Source: Pseudorhodobacter antarcticus
Lineage (GTDB): Bacteria; Pseudomonadota; Alphaproteobacteria; Rhodobacterales; Rhodobacteraceae
NCBI GenBank assembly: GCA_945862435.1
Contig: CAMAXX010000002.1
Span: forward strand, 103,610-167,609
Length of the DNA: 64,000 nt
Direction: 5' to 3'
Positions 17,938 through 26,662 of the stretch are shown here, piece after piece. The notes under the pieces are model-generated. The model ran no database searches. It saw nothing but the letters and a program-made list of their open reading frames with translations, and was not told where the DNA came from. The number at the start of each line of letters is the position of its first letter. Within the stretch, counting starts at the first letter, position 1. The position numbers and the translations under genes were made by a program.

Positions 17938-17965
17938 GCCCGCAGGCTTGTCCTGCGGGCATTTT
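17938..17965. terminator. intrinsic terminator between amt and the convergent MFS gene
   Basis: GCCCGCAGG (17938-17946) and CCTGCGGGC (17952-17960) form a perfect 9-bp stem with a 5-base loop, followed by ATTTTC. It sits at the end of the reverse-strand MFS gene and may serve both strands. Confidence 0.65.
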
Positions 17966-19107
17966 CATACGCGGCGTAAAGACATAAGACGCAACGCAAA
18001 GATTGGCACGGACATCAGCAAAACGGCGGCAAAAACAAAGGCGGCGCGCAGGCCGAAATGCCCTGCCAAAAACCCCACAAAGGGCGGGCCAAAGAAATAC
18101 CCGAAATATCCTAAAAGCGTGGCGCGCGCCACGGCGCGGGCGCGGGCGGCGGGATGGGCCATTTGCCCCACCATGGAAAAGGCCGTGGGCGCGATGACCG
18201 ATGACCCCAGCCCCATAATGATGAACCCTGCATAGGCCATTGCAGGGCTGGTGGCGGCGGCGGCAATCAGCGCGCCCGCGGCCGACAGCAGCGCGCCGCA
18301 CATCAGCAGCACATGACCTGCCACGCGCTGCGCCATGCCTTGCCCGACCAGTCGCGCAAAACCCATTGTCAGGGCCATCACCGCAGGCCCCATCGCCCCC
18401 GCCGCTGGCGATCCGCCCAAGGTCTGCTCGATATGCAAGGCCGACCAGTTTTCGGCGGCGTTTTCGGTAAGAAAGGCGATCAACACAATCGCCCCGCCTA
18501 TTAGCGGCACAAAGCCCAGCTTTGCTGCGCCCTTATCCTTTGGCTTGGCAAGGCCGTGGATAGCGCCGTCTTTTTCAAGTGTCAGCAGGGCCAAAAGGGC
18601 GGCAATCAGCGCGATGGTTCCCAAGGTGGGTGCAGGGCCAAGGGCCGCGCTGCGCAAGCCCCCCACCAACAGCGCGCCGCCCGCAAGGCCAAAGCTATAC
18701 GCGGCGTGGCACAGGTTCATCAATGGCTGGCTATGGCGGTTTTCCAAATCGGCCACGCGGGCGTTCATGATAACATCGGTCAGCCCCGTGCCCGCCCCTG
18801 CCGCCAGCATGGCCAGCGGAAACAGCCAAACGCTGCCCGCCATGCCAGGCAGGGAAAAGGCGACCGCCATGCAAATGGTGGCAAGGGGCAGCGCCAACCC
18901 GCCTGCACGCACGCCATAAGCAGGGGCCAGCAACATGGCGCAAACAGCCGCAATGGGCGTGGCAAACAGCAGCGCACCAAGGCCCTGTTCATTCACGCCC
19001 AGCATGGTCTTTATATCTGGCAAATCGGCGGCAAACCCGCCCCACAGCACGCCCATGGCTGCAAAAGCCGCCAGCGGCGCACGGGCACGGGAAAGCGTGG
19101 TCAACAT
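17965..19107 (-). CDS. MFS transporter
   Basis: The product has twelve predicted helices starting with [22 protein letters not shown], a glycine-rich RxGG loop between helices 2 and 3 ([14 protein letters not shown]), and a soluble central loop with [18 protein letters not shown]. The start [11 protein letters not shown] is chosen because GCAGGAG lies just before it and the longer frame adds only basic, non-membrane residues. It resembles the YbjJ/sugar-like MFS branch, but the substrate is unknown. Confidence 0.85.
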   Translation of the reverse strand: MLTTLSRARAPLAAFAAMGVLWGGFAADLPDIKTMLGVNEQGLGALLFATPIAAVCAMLLAPAYGVRAGGLALPLATICMAVAFSLPGMAGSVWLFPLAMLAAGAGTGLTDVIMNARVADLENRHSQPLMNLCHAAYSFGLAGGALLVGGLRSAALGPAPTLGTIALIAALLALLTLEKDGAIHGLAKPKDKGAAKLGFVPLIGGAIVLIAFLTENAAENWSALHIEQTLGGSPAAGAMGPAVMALTMGFARLVGQGMAQRVAGHVLLMCGALLSAAGALIAAAATSPAMAYAGFIIMGLGSSVIAPTAFSMVGQMAHPAARARAVARATLLGYFGYFFGPPFVGFLAGHFGLRAAFVFAAVLLMSVPIFALRLMSLRRV

Positions 19108-19316
19108 GGCGCGGCTCCTGCAGATGCTGCTTGCTAGCGCGGAGCGCAACTTTGGCCATGTCCTTTTGCGACCGCTGCACTGCCACACGCGCCTTTTTCG
19201 CCGCAACGGGGCATTTTTCGGGTATTTCTGGCTTTACTTCGCGCCGATTCCCCTTTAACGCCGCCAAGTCGCGCCATGCACCCTTGAACGTTGGCGGATT
19301 TATATGGAGAGAAACT

Positions 19317-19913
19317 ATGGCACGTGAGATCCCAGATCTTATCGCCGAGGCACGGATGGGGACAGGCAAGGGGGCCGCTCGTCAATCTCGTCGCGATGGA
19401 TTTGTACCCGGTATCGTCTATGGCGACAACGCTGCGCCTGCGCCGATCAAACTGAATTACAACATGCTGCTCAAGCGTTTGCGCCAAGGCCGTTTCCTGT
19501 CGACCCTGTTCAACCTTAAGGTTGCAGGCGAGCCAGACGTGCATGTGGTCTGCCGCGGCGTTCAGCGCGATGTGGTCAAAGATCTGCCCACCCACGTTGA
19601 TTTTATGCGCCTGCACGATGACAGCCGCATCAACCTGTTTATCCATGTCAACTTTGAAAACCACGAAGCCAGCCCTGGGCTGAAGCGCGGCGGAACCCTG
19701 ACCGTTGTGCGGTCTGACGTGGAACTGGAAGTTTTGGCGTCCGATATACCCGATCATATCACCGTCGATCTGACGGGCCGTAAGATGGGCGATGTAATCC
19801 ACATCAACGATGTTGTGCTGCCAGAGGGCGTGCGCCCTACCATCGCGCGCGACTTCGTGATCGCCAACATCACCGCGCCTTCGGGCTTTGTCGATACGGA
19901 AGAAACCGCCTAA
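19317..19913 (+). CDS. rplY: 50S ribosomal protein L25 (Ctc/TL5 form)
   Basis: L25 binds 5S rRNA. The 198-residue product is the long two-domain form: the N-terminal L25 domain ([26 protein letters not shown]) and a C-terminal TL5 beta domain ([19 protein letters not shown] and later [14 protein letters not shown]). The ATG has GGAGAG just upstream. A pth gene often follows rplY in bacteria but is absent here. The 209-base gap before it holds the divergent promoters of rplY and the MFS gene; no clear boxes were identified. Confidence 0.96.
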   Translation: MAREIPDLIAEARMGTGKGAARQSRRDGFVPGIVYGDNAAPAPIKLNYNMLLKRLRQGRFLSTLFNLKVAGEPDVHVVCRGVQRDVVKDLPTHVDFMRLHDDSRINLFIHVNFENHEASPGLKRGGTLTVVRSDVELEVLASDIPDHITVDLTGRKMGDVIHINDVVLPEGVRPTIARDFVIANITAPSGFVDTEETA

Positions 19914-19939
19914 ACCTTAGGGTTTTGAATGCTTATGTG

Positions 19940-19970
19940 GGCGCGGTAGGGAAACCTGCCGCGCCTTTTT
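19940..19970 (+). terminator. intrinsic terminator of rplY
   Basis: An 11-bp stem with one G-T pair (19940-19950 with 19955-19965) closes on a GAAA tetraloop and is followed by TTTTT. Confidence 0.92.
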
Positions 19971-19988
19971 CGTTAGGCGAGCGGGGGG

Positions 19989-20402
19989 TTACGCCGCAAC
20001 GCCTTGGGAAGGCAGCAATTGCACTGCGCCGATCTGCCATCCCTCAGGCGTTTGCACCATCATGTAATCAAGCAGATGCGTGGCCCCTGCGCCGTCCACC
20101 ATCAGCACACGCTGCCACAGGTTGCCCGCAACAGTGCGCAGTTCTAACATCCGCACCTCGCGCGGGGCGACCACCATCGGATAGCCTTGCCGCACCATCA
20201 TTTCGAACCGATCAGCCGTGCCGAACATGCCTTTGATATTGGGCGCGGCATGGGAAAAGGCAGCGGCAAAATCATCTGCCGCCATCGCGTCGATTTGGGA
20301 TTGGATCGTGGCCCGAATGGGCGGGTTTGGCGGCTCGGCGCTTTGCGCGGCGGCGGTCAAGGGCAAAGACAAAGCAATAAGCAAGGCAAAAAGGCGGCGC
20401 AT
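19989..20402 (-). CDS. exported DUF4864-domain protein
   Basis: A signal peptide (RRLFALLIALSLPLTAAAQS) precedes a small domain resembling DUF4864 (IQSQIDAMAADDFAAAFSHAAPNIKGMFG, then FEMMVRQGYPMVVAPREVRMLE and a final WQIGAVQLLP strand). Length is 137 residues. The family is periplasmic and of unknown function. The start is fixed by AAAGGAG upstream. It lies after the toxin-antitoxin pair on the same strand, separated by 67 bases. Confidence 0.85.
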   Translation of the reverse strand: MRRLFALLIALSLPLTAAAQSAEPPNPPIRATIQSQIDAMAADDFAAAFSHAAPNIKGMFGTADRFEMMVRQGYPMVVAPREVRMLELRTVAGNLWQRVLMVDGAGATHLLDYMMVQTPEGWQIGAVQLLPSQGVAA

Positions 20403-20469
20403 TTTGGCACTCCTTTGGCTGTAAAGTTTACAGTATAGGGCAGGCGCGGCCAAAGGCAAATCAGCGCGG

Positions 20470-20877
20470 CTACCAAAGCCGCCCTGTCCAGTTGGGGCTA
20501 CCAATCAGGCTGTCAAAGACGATGTCTTTGGATACGACGCGGCAGGCCAGTTCCAGTGCCGTGGCGGCGATCATGCGATCAAACGGGTCTTTGTGCGGCC
20601 AATCCATCCCGCCCGATAGCATCGCCATTTCGGCGATGTAGGGGGCCACGATCCCGCCTTGCGCGCGCAGCAATTGCGGCAGGCGGGCGATGATGCCCCC
20701 CACCTCGGGCCATTTGCCTGCGCGATGCTTGGCGGTGATTTCATGGAAACTACAGGGCGCGACATAGATCGTGCTGGCGGCTTTAATGGCAGATTGCGCG
20801 GCGGGCGACAAATTATCGGGCTGAAACAGGCTCCAGACCCACGTATGCGTGTCCAGCAATAGGGTGGTCACGACCAC
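20470..20877 (-). CDS. PIN-domain toxin of a type II toxin-antitoxin pair
   Basis: The 135-residue product has the VapC-like PIN fold: LLLDTHTWVWSL (first Asp), SFHEITAKHRAGKW (Glu), DPFDRMIAATALE (Asp) and a final VVSKD strand. PIN toxins are Mg-dependent RNases. The GTG start overlaps the antitoxin stop by 10 bases, the usual coupled arrangement. All acidic active-site residues are present, so it should be functional. Confidence 0.9.
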   Translation of the reverse strand: MVVTTLLLDTHTWVWSLFQPDNLSPAAQSAIKAASTIYVAPCSFHEITAKHRAGKWPEVGGIIARLPQLLRAQGGIVAPYIAEMAMLSGGMDWPHKDPFDRMIAATALELACRVVSKDIVFDSLIGSPNWTGRLW

Positions 20878-21095
20878 AGGGCCGCCTCGTCCTCAAGCAT
20901 CGGTTCCAGAAAATCGGGCAGATGCGCCACAGTTTCCGCGGCTAGGCCAAGGCGAAAGGCAGGCTTTGCCCCCTGCGCCAACACCAGCCGCACCACCGGA
21001 TGTCCGCCGCGCGCGATCAGCACATCCTCGCCCCGTTCGACAGCGGCGATCAGCTCGGACAATTTGGCCTTGGCTTCGGCGATGTTCATTTGCAT
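20868..21095 (-). CDS. Phd/YefM-type antitoxin
   Basis: The 75-residue protein starts MQMNIAEAKAKLSELIAAVERGEDVLIARGG, the Phd/YefM DNA-binding fold that both neutralises the toxin and represses its own promoter. The C-terminal half (DFLEPMLEDEAALWS) is acidic, as expected for the toxin-binding tail. GGAGG lies 6 bases before the ATG. The operon promoter with overlapping repeats is directly upstream. Confidence 0.9.
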   Translation of the reverse strand: MQMNIAEAKAKLSELIAAVERGEDVLIARGGHPVVRLVLAQGAKPAFRLGLAAETVAHLPDFLEPMLEDEAALWS

Positions 21096-21104
21096 GGGGT
21101 GCCT

Positions 21105-21142
21105 CCAGACCGGAATATGGTCTAGGACTTGGTCTAAGTCAA
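21105..21142 (-). promoter_or_regulatory. promoter/operator of the toxin-antitoxin operon
   Basis: On the reverse strand TTGACT (complement of 21137-21142) and CATATT (complement of 21114-21119) are spaced 17 bases, a good sigma-70 promoter. It is covered by two direct TAGACCA repeats 12 bases apart (complements of 21118-21124 and 21130-21136) and an inverted AGACC/GGTCT pair (21107-21111, 21119-21123). This suits autorepression by the antitoxin. Confidence 0.65.
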
Positions 21143-21152
21143 TCGTAGTCTG

Positions 21153-22733
21153 CTACCCCACAAAATCCCCCGCCAGCGCGCGATCCATTAGCGCAATCGT
21201 CTCGCCCACGCCGTACAGCGCGACAAAGCCGCCGAAACGTGGCCCGTCCGATGCGCCCAGCAGCACTTCGTAAAGCGCCTTGAACCAACCCCGCAGCGGC
21301 TCAAACCCGTGATCTTTGCCAACCGCAAAGACCATGGTTTGCAGGGCGTCGTCGCTTGTCTCAGCCTCCCACGCGGCAAGGCGTGCGCGCAGGTCTAGCA
21401 TAGCTGTGCGTTCCATATCGGTGGGCAGGCGGAAGGTGCGGGTGGGGGCGATTTTGTCGGCAAAATAGCGCACGGCATGGGCCGCGGCGGCGTTTAGATC
21501 GGGGTTGGCTTCGGGGCTGGCATCGGGGGCGTATTTCTTGATAAAGCCCCACAGCCCCGCCGCATCGGTGGCCCCGGCGACCGAGGCCAAGTTCAGCAGC
21601 ATTCCAAAGGTCACAACCATTTTCGATGCGGGCGGCGCGCCGTTATGGATATGCCAAACAGGGTTGTTCACCTGCGCATCCACATCCTGCGTTTCATAGG
21701 CGCGCAGTTGCTGGTGGTATTCATCCACCGCGCGCGGGATCACATCAAAATGCATCCGCTTGGCGGTTTTGGGTTTTTGATACATGAAATACGAAAGCGA
21801 TTCAGACGCGGCATAGGTCAGCCATTCGTCAATGCTAAGTCCATTGCCTTTGGTTTTGGAAATCTTTTGACCTTCTTCATCTAAAAACAGCTCATAGCTC
21901 ATGTGGTTGGGCTTACGCCCGCCCAGCACTTCGCAAATTCCGTCATAGATGGGGGTGTTGGTGGAATGGTCTTTGCCATACATTTCAAAATCCACATCCA
22001 GCGCGGCCCAGCGTGCGCCGAAATCGGGCTTCCATTGCAGTTTGACGTGGCCGCCGGTGACGGGCAGTGTCCATTCGCGGCCATCTTCATCGTCAAAGGT
22101 GATGGTGTGTTGGGCCGCATCCACATTCTTCATCGGCACATACAAAACGCGCCCCGTTTCGGGGTGGATCGGTAGAAAGCACGAATAGGTCTGCTGGCGT
22201 TCCTCGCGCAGGCTGGCCAGCATAATATTCATAATCGCGTCATAGCGTTCGGTAGCTAAGCGCAACGTGTCATCAAAGCGGCCCGATTTGTAGAATTCGG
22301 TGGCGCTGATGAATTCGTATTCAAAGCCGAAGGTATCCAGAAAACGGCGCAGCATCGCGTTGTTGTGCGCGCCGAAACTGTCAAACTGCCCATATGGGTC
22401 TGGCACCGATGTAAGCGGTTTTTGCATATGCTGGCGCAGCATGTCTTGCTGGGGCACGTTTTCGGGCACTTTGCGCATGCCGTCCAGATCATCGGAAAAG
22501 CAAATCAGGCGGGTGGGAATATCTGAAATTGCTTCAAACGCGCGGCGGATCATTGTGGTGCGGGCGACCTCTCCGAACGTGCCGATATGGGGCAGGCCGC
22601 TGGGGCCATAGCCCGTTTCAAACAGCACATAACCCTTTTCGGGGGCCTTTTTCTCGTATCGCTTCAGCAGCGCGCGCGCCTCTTCAAAGGGCCAAGCCTT
22701 GGATTTCATCCCTGCATCACGAAGCGCGCTCAT
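21153..22733 (-). CDS. lysK: class I lysyl-tRNA synthetase
   Basis: This is the class I (archaeal-type) LysRS found in alphaproteobacteria instead of class II LysS; it charges tRNA-Lys. Class I signatures are PHIG at residues 48-51 and KISKTKG in the middle of the protein. Other family blocks include [19 protein letters not shown] and [22 protein letters not shown]. Length (526) is typical. It is divergent from the TerB-like gene. Confidence 0.97.
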   Translation of the reverse strand: MSALRDAGMKSKAWPFEEARALLKRYEKKAPEKGYVLFETGYGPSGLPHIGTFGEVARTTMIRRAFEAISDIPTRLICFSDDLDGMRKVPENVPQQDMLRQHMQKPLTSVPDPYGQFDSFGAHNNAMLRRFLDTFGFEYEFISATEFYKSGRFDDTLRLATERYDAIMNIMLASLREERQQTYSCFLPIHPETGRVLYVPMKNVDAAQHTITFDDEDGREWTLPVTGGHVKLQWKPDFGARWAALDVDFEMYGKDHSTNTPIYDGICEVLGGRKPNHMSYELFLDEEGQKISKTKGNGLSIDEWLTYAASESLSYFMYQKPKTAKRMHFDVIPRAVDEYHQQLRAYETQDVDAQVNNPVWHIHNGAPPASKMVVTFGMLLNLASVAGATDAAGLWGFIKKYAPDASPEANPDLNAAAAHAVRYFADKIAPTRTFRLPTDMERTAMLDLRARLAAWEAETSDDALQTMVFAVGKDHGFEPLRGWFKALYEVLLGASDGPRFGGFVALYGVGETIALMDRALAGDFVG

Positions 22734-22836
22734 GTTATATTCCCTATAGACTTGCGCGCCATACCGCCCGCAACCCGCATCCTCTATTGCCGCGCGCGAC
22801 TTAGGTCAATATTCTGCCCGCAAATAGGAGTTTTAC

Positions 22837-23259
22837 ATGGCCGACACCCCCGCCTCGCTTTCCGTTCAAGATGCCCTTGTCGCCGTGATGATCGCCGTGT
22901 CCGCTTCAGACGAGCAGATGCGCACGCCTGAACTGATGGCCATTCAGCGGATGGTCAACCATATGCCCGTGTTTGCCGATTATGACACAGACCGCATCCG
23001 CGTGGTGGCGCAGACCGTGTTCGATCTGTTCGAGGAAGAAGACGGGCTAGACGCCCTGTTTGGCCTGATCCGAGACGCGCTGCCCGAACGGCTGTATGAA
23101 ACCGCCTATGCGCTGGCCTGCGATGTGGCCACGGCGGATGGAACTTTGCGCGAGATTGAACTGCGGATGCTGGAAGAAGTGCGCGAAGAGCTGTCTATAG
23201 ATAGGCTGCACGCGGCGGCGATTGAATGGGGGGCAAGGGTGCGGCATTTAAGGGTTTAG
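22837..23259 (+). CDS. TerB-like tellurite-resistance-domain protein
   Basis: The 140-residue, all-helical acidic protein matches the TerB/DjlA-N fold: two repeats of a helical unit with ALVAVMIAVSASDEQMRTPELMAIQRMV and LACDVATADGTLREIELRMLEEVREEL, where the D-x-x-x-x-x-E pattern is the probable metal-binding site. A TAGGAG ribosome site precedes the ATG. The cellular role of stand-alone TerB proteins is unclear, and tellurite resistance should not be assumed. Confidence 0.85.
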   Translation: MADTPASLSVQDALVAVMIAVSASDEQMRTPELMAIQRMVNHMPVFADYDTDRIRVVAQTVFDLFEEEDGLDALFGLIRDALPERLYETAYALACDVATADGTLREIELRMLEEVREELSIDRLHAAAIEWGARVRHLRV

Positions 23260-23327
23260 GGGGCAAGATTGCATTTCCCCCCCATTCGCCTTATCTGACC
23301 TCACGAACAGCAAAAGGCCGCACCCCG

Positions 23328-24236
23328 ATGAATTGGATCACCAACTACGTTCGCCCCAAGATTGACAGCCTGTTTTCCAAGCGGGATGTACCTGAAAATT
23401 TGTGGACGAAATGCCCCGAATGCGGGACGATGCTGTTTCACCGCGAACTCAGCGCGGCGCTGAATGTCTGCACGAACTGCGATCATCATATGGCAATCTC
23501 GCCGCGTGATCGGTTTAATGCGCTGTTTGACCTTGGCATTTTCACCGAGGTGAAAGTGCCCGAACCCGTGCATGACCCGCTGCATTTTCGCGACCAAAAG
23601 AAATATCCCGACCGTTTGAAAGCAGCGCAAAAGGCTGCGGGCGAAAAGGATGCGATGCTGGTCGCCGAGGGCGAGGTGGGCCGCACGGGCATTGTCGCCG
23701 CTGGGCAGGATTTCTCATTCATGGCAGGCTCGATGGGCATGTATGTGGGTAACGCAATTATCGCCGGCGCCGAGAGGGCGATTAAACTGAAACGTCCCTT
23801 CGTGCTGTTTTCGGCATCGGGCGGGGCGCGGATGCAAGAGGGGCTGCTATCGCTGATGCAAATGCCGCGCACGACTGTGGCGCTGCAAATGCTGCGCGAG
23901 GCTGGGCTGCCTTATATCGTTGTAATGACGCATCCTACCACGGGCGGGGTGACGGCCAGCTATGCTATGCTGGGGGATGTGCAAATTGCCGAACCCAACG
24001 CGCTGATTGGTTTTGCGGGTGCGCGGGTGATCGAACAGACCATCCGCGAAAAGCTGCCCGAAGGGTTTCAACGCGCCGAATATCTGCTGGATCACGGGAT
24101 GCTAGACCGCGTGACCCATCGCAAGGATATGCGCGACGAGTTGATCACAATTATGCGGATGCTGATGCGCCAAAGCCCTGCAGTTAAGGGTGATCTGCCC
24201 CCGCCCGGTGTGATTGGGCAAGAGCAAACGGCATGA
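23328..24236 (+). CDS. accD: acetyl-CoA carboxylase carboxyltransferase subunit beta
   Basis: AccD with AccA transfers the carboxyl group from biotin to acetyl-CoA in fatty-acid synthesis. A zinc ribbon is formed by Cys29, Cys32, Cys48 and Cys51, followed by the crotonase-like core (FSASGGARMQEGLLSLMQM, THPTTGGVTASYAMLGD). The start MNWITNYVRPK is the family start. Its TGA overlaps the folC ATG, the widespread accD-folC pairing. Confidence 0.97.
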   Translation: MNWITNYVRPKIDSLFSKRDVPENLWTKCPECGTMLFHRELSAALNVCTNCDHHMAISPRDRFNALFDLGIFTEVKVPEPVHDPLHFRDQKKYPDRLKAAQKAAGEKDAMLVAEGEVGRTGIVAAGQDFSFMAGSMGMYVGNAIIAGAERAIKLKRPFVLFSASGGARMQEGLLSLMQMPRTTVALQMLREAGLPYIVVMTHPTTGGVTASYAMLGDVQIAEPNALIGFAGARVIEQTIREKLPEGFQRAEYLLDHGMLDRVTHRKDMRDELITIMRMLMRQSPAVKGDLPPPGVIGQEQTA

Positions 24237-25573
24237 ACTTGGCTGGCGCTGGCGGATCAGACGCCGTTTTGCAGCGGATGATGACGCTGCATCCCAAGGT
24301 AATCGATCTAACCCTTGGCCGCGTGCATCGCCTGCTGGACGCGCTGGGCCACCCCGAATTGCGCATTCCCCCCGCCATTCATATCGCGGGAACCAATGGC
24401 AAAGGCAGCACGCAGGCGATGATCCGCGCCGGTCTAGAGGGAGCGGGGCTAGAGATAGCGGGGCTAGAGGGAGCGGGGCTAGAGGGAGCGGGGCTAGAGA
24501 TAGCGGGGCATAGCGTGCACGCCTATACCTCGCCGCATTTGGCGCGGTTTCATGAACGAATTAGGCTGGCAGGAGACCTTATTACCGAGCCTGCCTTAAC
24601 CGCGCTGCTGGATGAATGTGTCACCGCCAACGGCCCTGATGATATCACCTTTTTCGAGATCACCACCTGCGCGGCCTTTTTAGCCTTTGCGCGCACGTCC
24701 GCCGATTACACGCTGCTAGAGGTGGGGCTTGGCGGGCGGCTGGATGCAACCAATGTCATAACTCCTAAACTGTCCATCATAACCCCTGTCTCGCTGGATC
24801 ATCAGCAATTTCTGGGCGATACCGTTGCTGCGATTGCGGGCGAAAAGGCGGGTATTATCAAGCGCGGCGTGCCGGTGATTGTCGGCCCACAAACGCCAGA
24901 GGGGCTGGAGGTTATCGAAAGCGTCGCCGCCCGCCTTGGCGCGCCTATTCTGGCATATGGTCAGCACTGGCATGTGGGCGAAGAAGCGGGGCGGCTGGTG
25001 TTTCAGGATGAAAATGGGCTGCTGGATTTGCCCCTGCCCAACTTAATCGGCCCGTTTCAGGTGCAAAATGCAGGGGCTGCGCTGATGGCTTTGCGGCATC
25101 TGGGCTTTGGTGAGGCGGCCTGCATGGCCGCTGTCACCCGCGCCGAATGGCCCGCGCGGATGCAGCGGTTGCGCAAGGGGCCGCTGGTGGACTTGGCCCC
25201 GCAGGTGGAGTTGTTCCTTGACGGCGGGCATAACCCCGCTGGCGGGCAGGCGGTGGCCGATACGCTGGCCCGTTTGTCCGCGCGCGAGACGCATTTGATT
25301 TGCGGGATGCTGAACACCAAAGATGTGCGCGGCTATATGGAGCCGCTGAAAGGATATGCCAAAACCCTGCGCGCGGTGTCTATACCGAACGAGGTGAACA
25401 CCCTGCCCGCCGAGGCTACGGCGGCGGCAGCATCTGCGGCAGGGCTGGTAGCCAGCGTGGCCGCTTCGGTGGCCGAAGCTTTGGCCGATATTGCAGCCGC
25501 ATCGCCGCACGCACGGGTTTTGATTTGCGGATCGCTCTATCTGGCTGGCGCAATTCTAAGGGAAAACGAATGA
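24233..25573 (+). CDS. folC: folylpolyglutamate/dihydrofolate synthase with internal repeat expansion
   Basis: FolC adds glutamate to dihydropteroate and folates. Seen: the P-loop HIAGTNGKGSTQAMI near residue 60, YTSPHLARFHERIRLAG, the second-domain TPVSLDHQQFLGDT, and FLDGGHNPAGGQAV. Residues 68-92, directly after the P-loop helix, consist of five 5-residue units (LEGAG/LEIAG) encoded by a 15-bp minisatellite, where one unit would be expected. The product is therefore about 20 residues longer in this helix than typical. It is coupled to accD upstream and the thioesterase gene downstream. Confidence 0.95.
   Translation: MNLAGAGGSDAVLQRMMTLHPKVIDLTLGRVHRLLDALGHPELRIPPAIHIAGTNGKGSTQAMIRAGLEGAGLEIAGLEGAGLEGAGLEIAGHSVHAYTSPHLARFHERIRLAGDLITEPALTALLDECVTANGPDDITFFEITTCAAFLAFARTSADYTLLEVGLGGRLDATNVITPKLSIITPVSLDHQQFLGDTVAAIAGEKAGIIKRGVPVIVGPQTPEGLEVIESVAARLGAPILAYGQHWHVGEEAGRLVFQDENGLLDLPLPNLIGPFQVQNAGAALMALRHLGFGEAACMAAVTRAEWPARMQRLRKGPLVDLAPQVELFLDGGHNPAGGQAVADTLARLSARETHLICGMLNTKDVRGYMEPLKGYAKTLRAVSIPNEVNTLPAEATAAAASAAGLVASVAASVAEALADIAAASPHARVLICGSLYLAGAILRENE
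24434..24508 (+). repeat. 15-bp coding tandem repeat, five copies, in folC
   Basis: Units read CTAGAG-(GGA or ATA)-GCGGGG in the order GGA, ATA, GGA, GGA, ATA, all in frame. Near-identity between units points to recent slippage or unequal crossing-over. Confidence 0.97.
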
Positions 25574-25974
25574 GCGACACGCCCCCTGACACGGCTGCCG
25601 ATGCGCCAAAGGGCGAGTTAACCCTGCGCACGCTTGCCATGCCGCGTGATGTGAACACCAACGGCGATATTTTTGGCGGCTGGGTGCTGTCACAAATGGA
25701 TATGGCGGCTGGGATTGTGGCATCAGCGCGCGCGCGGGGGCGGGTTGCCACAGTCGCGATTGACGCGATGCAGTTCATTCGCCCCGTCAAAGTGGGCGAT
25801 GTTTTGTGCATTTATGTGGAGATCGCCCGCATTGGCCGCACGTCGATGGGGCTGCAAATTGAGGCATGGGTTTTGCGGCGCGGCCAGTCTGGGCGCGAAA
25901 AAGTGACAACCGGGCTGTTCACTTTTGTCGCCATTGACGAAAATGGTCGCCCGCGCCCCGTTCCCGCGGCCTAA
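25570..25974 (+). CDS. acyl-CoA thioesterase (YciA-like hotdog)
   Basis: The 134-residue protein has the hotdog-fold YciA signature: RTLAMPRDVNTNGDIFGGWVLSQMDMAAG, with the catalytic Asp in NGDIFGGW, then VAIDAMQFIRPVKVGDVLCIYVE. YciA-type enzymes hydrolyse various acyl-CoAs in the cytoplasm. Its ATG overlaps the folC stop. A short GC hairpin (25979-25996) after the stop may end transcription of accD-folC-thioesterase. Confidence 0.92.
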   Translation: MSDTPPDTAADAPKGELTLRTLAMPRDVNTNGDIFGGWVLSQMDMAAGIVASARARGRVATVAIDAMQFIRPVKVGDVLCIYVEIARIGRTSMGLQIEAWVLRRGQSGREKVTTGLFTFVAIDENGRPRPVPAA

Positions 25975-25978
25975 AGCG

Positions 25979-26000
25979 GGGGCCACATTTGGCCCCGTTT
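25979..26000. terminator. short GC hairpin between convergent genes
   Basis: GGGGCC (25979-25984) pairs with GGCCCC (25991-25996) over a 6-base loop and is followed by GTTT. It sits between the thioesterase gene and the convergent YbjN gene. The stem is short, so this is only a moderate call. Confidence 0.5.
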
Positions 26001-26466
26001 AGTAGTCGATTTTGACGACATATTTGCCCAAAACGGCCGTCCAATTGCGCAGCACTTCTTGGAACGTGGCTTGCGGGAGACCTGCGATCATTTCCACATC
26101 CATCTTCAGGCAAGGGTCACTTTCTGCGCCCAAATCCGCCTTACCATAGCGCATTTCGGTGTTCCATTCGTTCATCAGCTCGACCGTCGAGCCGTTTTTC
26201 AAATCAAAACAGGCAGAAAACTGCACGGATCCGCAGTCTTTTCCCGCCGCGCAGTCGTAGAAGAACACATCAAAATTTGCCCCCGCAGCGGCAGAGTTGA
26301 TAATGGGATCGCCCAGATTATCTTTGCCCAGCTTGGCCTGTAGCCCTTCGCTTTGCAAAACGGCGACAATGCTTTCGGGCGCAGAGGCGGTGACCATGGC
26401 TTGCGCATGGGCGGCGCTGGATAGAGCTGGGATTAAGATAGCAACAAGGGCTAAGGCATGGCGCAT
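25999..26466 (-). CDS. exported YbjN-domain protein
   Basis: A signal peptide (RHALALVAILIPALSSAAHAQ) leads into a YbjN-like sensory domain: ESIVAVLQSEGLQAKLGKDNLGDPIINS, DVFFYDCAAGKDCGSVQFSACFD and a final VLRNWTAVLGKY helix. Three cysteines (YDC, KDC, SAC) may form a disulfide, with a fourth in DPCLK. The start is supported by AAGGGG upstream. Function is unknown; such genes are common in Rhodobacteraceae. Confidence 0.85.
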   Translation of the reverse strand: MRHALALVAILIPALSSAAHAQAMVTASAPESIVAVLQSEGLQAKLGKDNLGDPIINSAAAGANFDVFFYDCAAGKDCGSVQFSACFDLKNGSTVELMNEWNTEMRYGKADLGAESDPCLKMDVEMIAGLPQATFQEVLRNWTAVLGKYVVKIDY

Positions 26467-26662
26467 GATTTCCCCTTCAAAGGCGAGAAATGCTGGGCGC
26501 AATGCCCCCGAGCGCAGCGCCCTCGCATAGCATATGCGCGTCAAAACCATCTGCCCAACGGGGCGTTTTGTCAAGGATTATGGCAATGGGTCAGCCAGTG
26601 GGAGGCCGATTGCGCGGGCGCTATCAAAGGGATAGAAGAGCGCAAAGCACAAAAGGCAAAGC

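Noticed and set aside
22837..23259. Tellurite resistance determinant
   Set aside because: Only a TerB-like domain is present, without terA, terC, terD or terE. A single TerB protein does not support a resistance claim.
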